Source: Silene noctiflora (lineage: Eukaryota > Streptophyta > Magnoliopsida > Caryophyllales > Caryophyllaceae). From it: DNA of 24,755 nt. The DNA is taken from assembly GCA_009801015.1 (NCBI GenBank), contig VHZZ01000190.1, positions 153,148 to 177,902 of the forward strand, read 5' to 3'. The notes below the pieces were generated by a model, which saw nothing but the letters and a program-made list of their open reading frames with translations, had not been told where the DNA came from and ran no database searches. The translations under genes were made by a program, and so were the position numbers. Positions 1-9,289 of the stretch are shown one piece after another (within the stretch, counting starts at the first letter, position 1; each line of letters starts with the position of its first letter).

Positions 1-2389
1 TTATTATTATCGTTAATTATTATTGTTATTATAATTATTTAGCTCTGACTTATTCTTTAATTAATTATTATAATAAAGCCTTTATTCATTATTCATATTA
101 CGTAAATTATTCATATAACCTTAACTAAATTAAGAGGTATTACATACACGACCGAAATTGGATGACCCATATTTAATCATTTGAATTGCTACGGTAATTA
201 CAACATATTGATATTATTTCATAATAAAAACATGTAATAATAAATTAAACAATCTAAACATTCTATTTAGATATTCAAATAGACATGTGAAAACAAACAG
301 GAAACTATATACAAATATATGCTAGATTAATTACATGTTATATCGAATTACAAATTGTTAAAATCAAGTTAGAAAAAAACGAATTTGAAAGAGGAAATTG
401 GGACGCGTGTCACACAACCCTAGGAGGTCGAAAGTTGCTTCATTTTATTCTTATTTTAGTCATCGAATATTAATAAGACGGTGTTAAGCATACAATCTTA
501 TACTAGCGATAAAATGTGATAGAAAGGATGGGTTAATTAATTAAATAGAATCGTCGATTTAAGTTAATTTACAGATTAAATTAATGTATGACCTATATGT
601 CCAATGAATTCGTATGCATGACCTAGATGTCTAATTAATTAAATTATAAGTCCAAAATAGTCATATGAAACGTGTAATGGCCGAATGAATAAAGAATGAT
701 TGGAACTCGATTTCATCGATTTGCAATTCGAATTAAACTCATTTATTGATGCCCTCTTACAAACACAAAGATATGTAAATGAATGGAACCACTTCAATCA
801 CTTCAGACGAACTATAGGGTTCAATCAAAGTCAAGGCGGGTGTTCATAATGGTACTTTAACTCATACTCGTAACTAAAGCTAAGTTTGACTTAACAAACA
901 CAAATAAAACAATAAAAACCATGAATAAAGTACATAAATTAAAAAAACGAAAAAAAAAAAGGAATATGGAGGTATTTTGGCACCCTCAACTTACATGTAT
1001 CGTTGATCAATATCTTTAGATCTTAATCGATTGTAAGGTTTTATCCCGAAGGGCCGTCGTCAACGAAAACAATTGAAATTGCAAAATTGGAACTTGAAAA
1101 CACGTTCAAAAACAGCCGGTTGAGCAGCCAATTTCAAACAATCACCACGACCCCTTTTCTTGACCAAAACGAGATTTGAAAGATGTTCTGGAAACTATAA
1201 AGTATGAAATTTGTGAATATGTAAAGATATTAGAGGGTTTGAGATTATTTGATCACGAAAAACGATGTAGAAGAGGAGGTAGAAACACGAAAACAGATAC
1301 TTGGTCTTCTGTTTTTTAGCATCTGTCTCTTCCTTTCCTTAGGATTTTTCTGAGGTTTTTGAGTGTGTAGGTTATGGGTGAGATGTGATAGTTTCTAAGG
1401 GTTGCTAATGGTCGAGGTAGATGGGTATTTATTGGGTTAGAAGTCGGTTCGAAGTAGGGTTTGTGAAAGGTGTTTGTGTTGGACTGGTTGTGTTTGTGTG
1501 GAAGTTTGGCTGCGGTTTTCGAGGGTATTGGGATAGGTTTTGTTAGTTTCCTTAGGGGGCAAGGTAGTATGGTTGATGTAGGTAAGTAGGGATGCTTGGA
1601 AAGGAGGAAATTGGGTTCAAATTGGACTCCAAAGATGGCTGCCAAAACAGAGTACGAGAAGGGGGCCGTGTTTCGTGTTTTGGGCTCGGTTTGTGCAAGG
1701 TTTTTGGACGAGTTTTGGTCGTGGGTATGAGGCTAGGTATGGGTGGTAGTGTGGGCTAGACATGGCTGGTTTAGGTGGGCTAGAGAAGGGTCGAATTGGA
1801 GGTGTTTGGGTTGTGCAAAAGGTCGGGTTTGGGGGCTTTGCTGAACACGGTTTAAGGATGTTTGGTGTCGGGTTGCTTTGAGTTCAAATTTGGGTTGGGT
1901 TAAGGGGATTCGAACCTGGGTTGAAGGGTTGGGTAGATAGTTGGGTCGGTCTACTTGAAATTCAAGCCAAATCGCAAAGAAAACGGGCTTAAAAATCGAG
2001 CTAAAAACGAGCCCTAAATTGCGAGTTCAATCGAGTTTTCAACTCGTTTTAAAACTTTCGAAATTCGATTTTTCAAATGAAATTTCCAAATTAAATTAAA
2101 TAAATATTTTATTTTTAATAAAATAAATATTATAAATAAGATAAATTCAAATTAAATAAATAAAATGAATTTGAAATAATTAATTTAAATATCATTTAAA
2201 TTTAAATAAACGAATAAACCATTTTACAAATATCATTAATAAAACGTTTCATCGACAACGTCCCTTTTACATCGTAAAACGAACTCAAATAACAATATGA
2301 CCAACTTTGAAGTACATGTTGTCCTATCATCATCGGGTGTTTGACGGAATTTCTATAAATGTCAGTATCAACAAATACAGGTATCTACA
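1..2389 (-). mobile_element. Probable LTR-retrotransposon end (LTR or untranslated region), reverse strand
   Basis: No believable gene is present here. Read on the minus strand, the sequence opens at 2389 with TGTAGATACCTG, which resembles the LTR start of Tat/Ogre-type Ty3/gypsy elements as I remember them, and then runs through an AT-rich stretch (2040-2230) and a long C- and A-rich stretch (about 1300-2000) typical of retrotransposon untranslated DNA. A possible other end lies at 747: TG is preceded by TTTAT at 742-746, and TTTAT also follows the 2389 end at 2390-2394. TTTATTG occurs again near 1428, so the duplication is not unique. The element may instead run off the left edge of the window. 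No gag or pol domains were seen. The family assignment is from memory. Confidence 0.35.
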
Positions 2390-2692
2390 TTTATGAACTT
2401 AGGTTATGATCTAAAACACAAATTCTATACTCTTAAAATTGTACTCCATCCAATCCAATCTAATCCAACGTCCCCTATTTCTTTTTTTGGACCATCGATC
2501 CAATGTTCCCTTCCGTATTTGATAAATTTGTTGATATAAGTATATAACTATCCTCTTATATTTATGATATTTACAACAATGTCATTGCAACTACCCACAT
2601 TACTTTCCAATCCAATCTAATGTTCCCTAATTATTTTCAAGAATACCCCATAAAAACATAGTAAAGCCACTTTTCACTAACACAAATTCTCA

Positions 2693-2860
2693 TTTGTGAC
2701 GGATATATCCGTCGCAAGCATAAGACAGATCAAGTACTGCCCATGTGAATAGATAAGCAGATTGCCTAGAAACTAGAAAGTAACAAATTGTTTTGTCTTA
2801 TCTACCCACATGGGTAGTAGTTAACCCTATCGAAAGCTTGTGATATATTGTCGTCACAAG
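2693..2860. mobile_element. MITE with palindromic ends, variant interior
   Basis: The left end (TTGTGACGGATATATCCGTC, then GCAAGC) and the right end (GCTTGTGATATATTGTCGTCACAAG, split here only by reading) are inverted copies, and each is also nearly self-complementary. The same ends occur at 6205-6375 and 23945-24125, but the interior here differs, carrying TGCCCATGTG facing CACATGGGTA. No coding capacity. It is a non-autonomous DNA transposon; the superfamily is undecided because no clear target duplication was found. Confidence 0.6.
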
Positions 2861-2938
2861 GGAGACTTGTTGCTTTTTCATTAAAGAGTGAGCCAATACA
2901 AAAAGGGACCTTGAATTGGATTGAATCATTGAATGGAG

Positions 2939-3010
2939 TAATAGGAATATTTATAATAGTTGGGCCTCAACCATTACCTTAAGGTTTTGGTTGAGATGGT
3001 TCATCTATCT
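2939..3010 (+). repeat. 5' LTR of the TRIM
   Basis: 72 bp direct repeat, 70 of 72 positions identical to the copy at 3167-3238. The differences are at the GAGATGG/GAGTTGG position and at the last base, where CT replaces the expected CA. Confidence 0.85.
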
Positions 3011-3053
3011 TGGTATCAGAGCCAGTGTGACCGAAGGTCACGGGTTCGAATCC
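2988..3053 (+). promoter_or_regulatory. Pol III-like A box and B box across the TRIM 5' LTR and primer-binding site
   Basis: TGGTTGAGATGG at 2988-2999 fits the tRNA A-box consensus TRGYNNARNNGG, and GGTTCGAATCC at 3043-3053 fits the B-box consensus GGTTCGANNCC. They are separated by 43 nt, within the tRNA and SINE range. The A box lies in the LTR; the B box is in the interior, after the primer-binding site. Whether it is transcribed by RNA polymerase III is inference. Confidence 0.45.
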
Positions 3054-3166
3054 TGACAACCTCAAAACTCCTCAAAAACTCACGAAGTGGAACCTCAGCA
3101 CATGGTACGGGGGAGCATGTGCACTAACCACTCTTCAAGCCCAATGGACATTTGAGTGAGGGAGCG

Positions 3167-3238
3167 TAATAGGAATATTTATAATAGTTGGGCCTCAACC
3201 ATTACCTTAAGGTTTTGGTTGAGTTGGTTCATCTATCA
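3167..3238 (+). repeat. 3' LTR of the TRIM
   Basis: 72 bp direct repeat ending in CA and followed immediately by the target duplication TGGAG. Near identity with the 5' copy implies a fairly recent insertion, with the caution that the repeat is short. Confidence 0.85.
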
Positions 3239-3469
3239 TGGAGTACTCTATATTTACAATGTAAGAATGTCGGTGGCTAATTGGTTTTGGGAGAATGGAA
3301 ATTTGATTTTGCAACATAAATCTTGATCCACAATTTTTGTCAGTTAAAATCTCATTCCATATTAAAAAAAAAATGGAAGATAAAAATATAAAATAGGGAG
3401 TAATGCTGTAATTATGTTTCATACACCAAAATCAAGTTACAAAATCACTTTTAATATTGTTAAAAAATA

Positions 3470-4015
3470 GGGAAATTTTCACTTGTACCCCCTGATATAA
3501 GTTAATCTCACTTGTACTCCTATTTTTCATGGAAGTCCACTTGTACCCTTCAACTTCCTAGTTATTCTCACATATACCTCTTAAGTATAATAAATGATAA
3601 ATGTTGGGGATGAAGTGAGGTAAAAGAGTAAAAGATGAATGTTGAAAATGAAGTGGAGTCATATAAAATGAATTTGGAGGGAAAAACGATATTTGTTGGA
3701 GAGAACAAATATTTCAATTAGGATATCATATTGTTTACATAGCCCTTAACATCTTACTAGAGGGTACTTAACACTTCTTCCCCACTTTATAATGACAAGA
3801 GAGAATTCACTTAACGTCTTAATTGTTGGTGCTTAGTATTATGATGTTGGAGTGTGGACTTTCCTTAAAAGTAAGGGTATAAGTGGGATTAACCTATACT
3901 TGAAGGGTATAAGTGAGAATAATTAGTAAATTGAAGGGTACAAGTGGGCTTTTTTGAAAATTAAGGGTATAAATGGGTTTCGCCAATACCAGAGGGGTAC
4001 AAGTGGGAATTTCCC
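3470..4015. mobile_element. Long-inverted-repeat MITE, Mutator-like
   Basis: The first ~100 bases (from GGGAAATTTTCACTTGTACC) reappear in reverse complement at the right end (GGTACAAGTGGGAATTTCCC). The flanks TAAAAAATA (3461-3469) and TTAAAAATA (4016-4024) match at 8 of 9 positions, as expected for the 9 bp duplication of Mutator-like elements, though the AT-rich sequence weakens this. Within each arm the ACTTGTACCC motif recurs several times at varied spacing. No transposase is encoded. Confidence 0.7.
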
Positions 4016-4044
4016 TTAAAAATAAAGTAAAGAGTAAAACATAG

Positions 4045-4157
4045 TTAAAATAAAAAAAGTAAACTATTGATTGGAAATACCAAAGAAAGGAAAGTGTAAA
4101 TTATTGACTAAAAACGCCCAAAAAAAGTGTAAACAATTGACCGGGACGGATGGAGTA
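4045..4157. mobile_element. Possible Stowaway-type MITE terminus
   Basis: The right edge reads GGGACGGATGGAG followed by TA, the reverse complement of the CTCCCTCCGTCCC ends typical of plant Stowaway elements with a TA target. The matching left terminus was not found, so this is probably a fragment interrupted by the element at 3470-4015. Confidence 0.35.
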
Positions 4158-4352
4158 AGATGGTAGGATATGAAAGATACTAGGGTAGTCCAGTTTTCTC
4201 GTACCCATTCTTGGCCATGCGTATTCTATTCTATATGAGTTGAATCCAATATTTAGTTGGCCCATTACTCACTTTGGGCCGTCCTACTCTCTAGATATTC
4301 TTTTTCCTCCATTATTGGTTTACTTAACAAATCAAAGTGTCTTTTTTTAAAT

Positions 4353-4889
4353 GGAAAATTTAAGTGGTACTTTTAAACTTTGTCATTTTGCACATCGTAT
4401 TCAGTCTTTTAAGTTTGTATATATGATACCCTTACCATTTGATTTTCATAGATTACGTGCTCTTTTTGTCGGTATAAAAAATTTCAATTGAGCATAAATC
4501 CTACACCGGATTTCAAAATCGAACAATTTTTTGTTCTAAACTGATTTCTTGTCATAATCTACGACTTTGGGGAAAAAAAATTGTGGACTCGCATTTCCTA
4601 GGTTTTTTTATTGAATACCTCAAATGACTATAAATTCAATCTTAAATTTCCGAATGATCATTTTTCGTTTTATCAAATTATAGATCTCGAAGAGGCAATC
4701 AATTTTAAAGAAAAAATTCGGCCAATTCTGATTTATGGTTTACGATTTATGCTCAATAAAGAGTTTAAGAACGATAAAAAGGCACGTTGTACTTGAAAAT
4801 CAAACTTCAAGGTATTGTGTACACAAACTTGAAAAGTTGGGTATCACGTGCAAAATGACAAAAGTTTAAGGGTACCATTGAATTTTCTG
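4353..4889. mobile_element. Long-inverted-repeat MITE, Mutator-like
   Basis: Roughly 115 bases at the left (GGAAAATTTAAGTGGTAC, then ACTTTGTCATTTTGCAC) are repeated in reverse complement at the right (GTGCAAAATGACAAAAG, then GGGTACCATTGAATTTTC). The inverted similarity continues inward, with GAGCATAAATC facing GATTTATGCTC, so a transcript would fold into a long hairpin. Both ends are diverged by point changes and small indels. No clear target duplication and no transposase. Confidence 0.62.
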
Positions 4890-5276
4890 AATTTTATTAT
4901 TATTATTATTCAACTTTAGTTTCAAGATGTTTGGCATAATCGCAATACTAATAATTTTATATAAAACGATTAATCATATATAATTACTCATTTCTTAATT
5001 TCATAATTCTGTCTTTCTTTTTTGTTTGATTTATTATTTAAGATTTGATTAAATTTACGTGGTGTCTTAGCTCGGACTATCAAGTATCAGGGCTTGCCTG
5101 AAATTCATGGAATAATTAGGGGGTAAATTTCAACAAGGTGATAATTACTAGGGAAGTTAATTACTTGCGTAATGAGTTCCTTCATGATAGGTTTAGCAGA
5201 TAAGAGTAATGATTATTCAGGAGATGTTTTACTCCCATAATCATTGCCCAATGTGGAGGGTGGAGGATAATGATAG

Positions 5277-5397
5277 GGCGTCACTGGATGGTGCCGAGAT
5301 TGAGTGTCACCCTCTCAGATTCATCCATTATTGTAGGGGTCCCCACTTATTGCATGTGAGAGGGTGACACCGAAATTGGGTGTCACACGGTGACGCC
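5277..5397. mobile_element. Short MITE with ~42 bp terminal inverted repeats
   Basis: The left end (GGCGTCACTGGATGG ... GTGTCACCCTCTCA) and the right end (TGAGAGGGTGACACC ... GTGACGCC) are inverted repeats of about 42 bp at roughly 80 percent identity, with under 40 bp between them. It has no coding capacity and is GC-richer than its surroundings. No second copy is in this window and the superfamily is unassigned. Confidence 0.6.
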
Positions 5398-5885
5398 AAC
5401 TCATTTTCCTTGGAGAATTCAACACTTAGGTGACGTAATATATAAAATAAGTTAATTAATATTGTATTTAAATTTTTATGCTATTGCGTGTGATAAAGTA
5501 CCAAATATACGTTATGTTCTTGCGATCATTGCTTCAGAACTAAATGATAATTTCTATAAAATTAAGTTAAATTTTAATATAACTGTGAAAATTACCTACT
5601 TTACTATTCTTAAAAATTATGTTAGAAACTATGTTATTATATTTAGTATATACTTTATGCTATCAAATAGAGAAATATCTCAAATCTCATATATGTTGAG
5701 TATACCAAATTTGAATGTTCTTTTCTTCTAGAAAATTCTATGTTATTGTTTATTTATACATGAGTTTTATTTGACAACTTGTTTCATATAAATAAGAATA
5801 TTAAGCTAATCTTATAATATAAAACGTACGTATGGAAGAATAAAAATTAAAAATTTTGTTAACTTCATTCCAAAACTAATCCACT

Positions 5886-6066
5886 ACCCTCTTCTTTTCG
5901 GCTTTATTTTAGCTTTTATTCCGCTCACTTCAGCCAAATTCAGTTTAGTTCGGCTCAATTCAGCTCACTTCACTTCGTTTTAGCTTATTTCAGCTCTATT
6001 TATCTTAGCAAATTTCGATCTAATTCAACTCATTTCAATTTAGTACAACTCCATTCAACCCATAAA
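5886..6066 (+). repeat. Dispersed TTCAGCTC-rich repeat, copy 1
   Basis: Starts CCCTCTTCTTTTCGGC and continues as an irregular run of TTCAGCTCAATT-like words. The same opening and word pattern occur at 10440-10531 (opposite arrangement) and 12304-12387, which suggests a non-autonomous element family opening with CCCTGTTCTTTTCGGC. The other terminus is not clear in any copy. Confidence 0.45.
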
Positions 6067-6204
6067 AACATAACCTAACTCCATTCTAAAACACTTAACT
6101 AAATGCTAAGATGCTAAAATGGATCAAATTCATTACAAAACATTCAACACACTGCGTTAATAGTTGAAGTTTATACCTACTATTTCTTTTATCAAAACGT
6201 CTTG

Positions 6205-6375
6205 TTTGTGACGGACACTATACGTCACAAGCTATAGATGGATAGTGTCCCTCTCACAATAAGGCAAAAGGGGGGGCAAGTGGAGGAGAAATGGAGCACT
6301 CCGTGAATAATGTCATTTGCATATTGTGAGAGAGGCACTATTCATTTTCAGTTTGTGACGAATAGCGTCCGTATT
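6205..6375 (+). mobile_element. MITE with palindromic ends, copy A
   Basis: The left end GTTTGTGACGGACACTATAC, then GTCACAAGC, is partly self-complementary. The interior (CAATAAGGCAAAAGGG, CAAGTGGAGGAGAAATGGAG, CATTTGCATATTGTGAGAG) is the reverse complement of the interior at 23945-24125, so these are two copies of one family in opposite orientations. The right end (TTTGTGACGAATAGCGTCCG) is decayed. No coding capacity. Confidence 0.65.
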
Positions 6376-7308
6376 CAATAAAAATTATCGGTGTTGTTTT
6401 ATCTTTTTCCTCTCCCTTCCTTTCTCTGTTTTTATATCAAGACAAAGTATTAAATAATCTTCGTAATGTGTTATGAGTATATTCATTCCATGATTGACGC
6501 TTCGAGAATTTCATTATTTCATGTGATCCCCTTGATTGGTGCTCTGTAATTTCGTGGGTCATAACCATCGTACAATGTCATTATATAAATTTCAGTGATA
6601 GCTAAAGGTCTTATTTAGTTCCATCATCACGTCTTCACTTTGATTATAGTCTTAAAAGATACTTTCTTGGACCCTGTCATCAATATATAGTCAACTAGGT
6701 TTGGTTTTCCGGTAGGCCAAACGGATCGGGCTGATCGGGTTTTGGATTAGGTCACAAGGCCGAGTTAGAATACACGTCAGGTTATAGTCGTCACAAGTCG
6801 ATTTATGATCAGAATAGGGGTCAAGAAATAATTCTAAAGTCTTGATTTATCTTTGACCTAACGGATCGACCCGTTCGAGTAGGGACTCAACCTTAAATTA
6901 ACGGGTCATTTTAGGTTTGGGTTTAACGGGTTGTGGGTCGAATCGGGTCTTGACTCTAAAAAGAATGGCCGGGTCAGATTTACTGCTTGAAAAAGATTTT
7001 GACAGATTTAGTGTTCAACCTACTCGAACTAAGTTACTTACTTTTCTAAATTCAGATATTAATGAAAGATAAATAAATGTCAAAAATATTGAGTGACAAA
7101 TTTCATTAATTGAATGCCCTGGTTTTTGACTTAATTGATTCGAATATAGAGAGTATAATTAATTAATTGATCAAAGTAGAAATTTTCATAAGTTGAAATA
7201 TTTCTTAATTATAAAAACATTTAGAGCTCTCTCAAACACAAATTATCATTTTTGCACCTTGAATTACCAAAATTGATTGTGTCGAAATGTAGGCCCACAT
7301 GTATTTAA
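6376..7308. other. Gene-free stretch with CGGGTC-rich decayed repeat
   Basis: No coding region or RNA gene seen. Positions about 6700-6980 contain many CGGGT and GGGTCG words in an otherwise AT-rich background, the look of a decayed transposon, but no termini or domains could be defined. Confidence 0.4.
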
Positions 7309-8286
7309 ATACTTATTCCGCCCTGAAGTAGGTCAAATAGCCAAATTGGTAAATAAAGTGAAGGGTTTTTGCCGGATTGGTAAAAAAACTTTCACATTCG
7401 CCAAATTGGTAAAAAAAGTTGGCACTTGCTACCAAATTGGTAGAAAAAACCCATATGCGTCAAATGGGTAAGAAAAGTGATGGTAATCGGACAAATCGAC
7501 GTTTAGTGTAAATATAAAAATAACGACTTTAATTTCTTTGATTTTTTCTCTTCGGGTTTTGTACGAATTAATTTGAGTCGAGTTAATGTCGTACTTGACA
7601 TCCTATGGACTCGATTTTGTTACACTTTTAATTTTTCTTGAACTAGATGTGAGTTTTTTAGTTAAAAAAAATAATAATAAATTGAGTAACCGATTTAGAC
7701 AAAATGAAATTTTTTTGGTTTCAAACAAGGTTTGACACTGTTTTAGGTTACACTATCGACTCGATTTTGTTACCCTCACCTCTAATTAATATAAGTAAAC
7801 AAGCGAGCAGAGTTTGGTTTGAATCTGATTAATACAAATTGGTTTAAATATAAAAATTAATGGTGGGTTGGGCTAGAAAATAAGTTACGTGTATTTTTTG
7901 TGCTTTTTTATTTGCAAAATTTAAAATTTTATATTACTTCCTTCGTGGTTNTGTCCCCCCCATGATTTGGAAACATATGAGTGAGATTGGGGAGAATATT
8001 TCATAACCTTGAGTTTAAGTTAATTCGGTAAATTGTACAATATCATTTCTTCTAAGAAATTAGAGTCGTACATTTTTAGGCCTGAACGTTGCTTACCCGA
8101 ACATTTTATTCATGGCACATAAATATTTTTTTTACCAATTTGGTATCAAGTGTCAACTTTTTTTACCAATTTGTTAGGAAGTGTCAACTTTTTTTACCAA
8201 TTTGGCGGATGTAAAAGTTTTTTTACCAATCCGGCAAGAACCCTCCACTTTATTTACGAATTTGGCTATTTGGCCCCCTCAAGTAT
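7309..8286. mobile_element. ~980 bp inverted-repeat element with tandem CCAAATTGGTAAAAAAAGT arrays in both ends
   Basis: The left arm (about 7309-7470) and right arm (about 8110-8286) are inverted copies. Each arm holds about five degenerate units of 28-32 bp built around CCAAATTGGTAAAAAAAGT, CCGGATTGGTAAAAAAACTT and similar words, in the same order from the outside in. Long subterminal tandem arrays are typical of Mutator-like elements, where they may bind transposase. The interior is AT-rich and contains ACTCGATTTTGTTAC twice. No transposase. N at 7951 is a base ambiguity. Target duplication not resolved. Confidence 0.65.
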
Positions 8287-8414
8287 GTAAAAATATAGCT
8301 ATAGCCTATAAAGACCTTATTAAGTGTGAAAGTTAAGCGTTATAAATATCATTCATCTATTGGTTTAGTTTTCCGTAAACTAAAATATTTTCCTTGAAAT
8401 TCATATTTTTGTTT

Positions 8415-8851
8415 GGGATATTCTCACCTGAACTTCCTTAATTTTTCATTTTCTAAGGTGTACTTTTTTTTGCAAAAAACTTTGACTGTCAATAACTCTC
8501 GGTTAAGAGTTAAAAAAAATGATAATTTTTTTTTTCTCAAATTGATTATTTTTACGAGATCTTTAGTTTGAAAAAATTTCACCGCTGTCTGAACTCGTAG
8601 TCGGGAATTATAGTCAGTCAAAGTTTATTCGTAAAAGAAAATATGACCAACTATAACTCCCGGCTACGAGTTCATAAAGCGGTGATTTTTTTTTTTTGAA
8701 ATTCAAGGCCTTTACGAGATTAGTGGTTTGAAAAAAATTACCGTTTTCGGAATTGTAGCCAAGTTATTGTCGGTCAAAGTTTTTTTTGCGAAAAATAAGG
8801 GGTACGACCTTAGAAAACGAAAAAATTAAGGGGTGCAAGTGAGAATATCTC
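8415..8851. mobile_element. Foldback-type long-inverted-repeat MITE
   Basis: The left end GGGATATTCTCACCTGAAC and right end GTGCAAGTGAGAATATCTC are inverted repeats. The similarity runs inward through TTAATTTTTCATTTTCTAAGG and CTTTGACTGTCAATAACT for over 100 bp. The interior also repeats internally: TTTACGAGAT followed by TTTGAAAAAA occurs twice in the same direction, and ACTCGTAGTCGGGAATTATA faces TATAACTCCCGGCTACGAGT. The whole element could fold on itself. Its termini share the GGGxxATTCYCACTTG pattern with 3470-4015, so the two may be distant relatives. Confidence 0.62.
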
Positions 8852-9286
8852 TTTTTTCTTTTTATTTAAGGATATTAACAATACTTGCAAATCTTTTGTT
8901 ATCTTTTTTATTTGTTATTTTTTCAAATATATTCCACGCAATAAGCTGACTTTCCTTTTCCCAGTTTTTCCTTTTGTTTAAGTTTTTCATTTTCATTCAC
9001 CTATATCACAATGTGCATTGACCAATGCGCTCCAAAGTTGGCTCAAATTTTCCGTTTTGTAAGTTGTACTTGCTGTATTTATCATTATCTCACTTATTTC
9101 TATATTATGTCTTTACTTATGTACAAGTAATGAAGCTTTAATATAAGAGAAAATTTGTTGTTTGAAACAAGAGAATATGCAAGAGATTGATAGAAGGAGA
9201 GATTATGACATTTAAAAGATTGAGAATTTATTGTATGCTTATCTTACGGATTGGTTAGTTATTGATCACGAGTCATTTCAACTATC
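8852..9286. other. Gene-free AT-rich intergenic sequence
   Basis: No open reading frame with recognisable features, no RNA gene and no repeat boundary seen. Confidence 0.4.
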
Positions 9287-9289
9287 TAA

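Larger units (their letters stand above)
2939..3238 (+). mobile_element. Complete TRIM (300 bp miniature LTR retrotransposon)
   Basis: Two 72 bp direct repeats (2939-3010 and 3167-3238) differ at only two positions and bound a 156 bp interior. TGGTATCAGAGCC, the standard primer-binding site complementary to initiator tRNA-Met, starts immediately after the first repeat at 3011. A purine-rich run (GTGAGGGAGCG) sits immediately before the second. TGGAG flanks both sides (2934-2938 and 3239-3243) as a 5 bp target duplication. No protein is encoded, so movement would depend on proteins supplied by other elements. LTRs start with TA rather than the usual TG. The element is very small for a TRIM, closer to the so-called SMART size class. 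Pol III-like boxes overlap the 5' LTR and interior (listed separately). Confidence 0.88.

Noticed and set aside
1316..1645. 109-codon minus-strand frame rich in Pro, Thr and Asn
   Set aside because: Low-complexity C- and A-rich sequence in a probable LTR or untranslated region; no domain and no gene signals.
3011..3060. tRNA gene suggested by GGTTCGAATCC
   Set aside because: No acceptor stem or cloverleaf can be drawn; it is the primer-binding site and interior of a TRIM element.
5462..5731. 89-codon AT-rich frame
   Set aside because: Lacks an ATG start, is made of Ile/Asn/Tyr/Phe as random AT-rich DNA would be, and shows no domain.
7320..7460. CRISPR-like array of spaced repeats
   Set aside because: Units are degenerate, the spacers resemble each other, the array is mirrored in the other arm of a transposon, and the DNA is plant nuclear.
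7277..7471. 64-codon frame with repeated AKLV/KKV words
   Set aside because: It is a translation of the CCAAATTGGTAAAAAAAGT array in the left arm of the 7309-8286 element.
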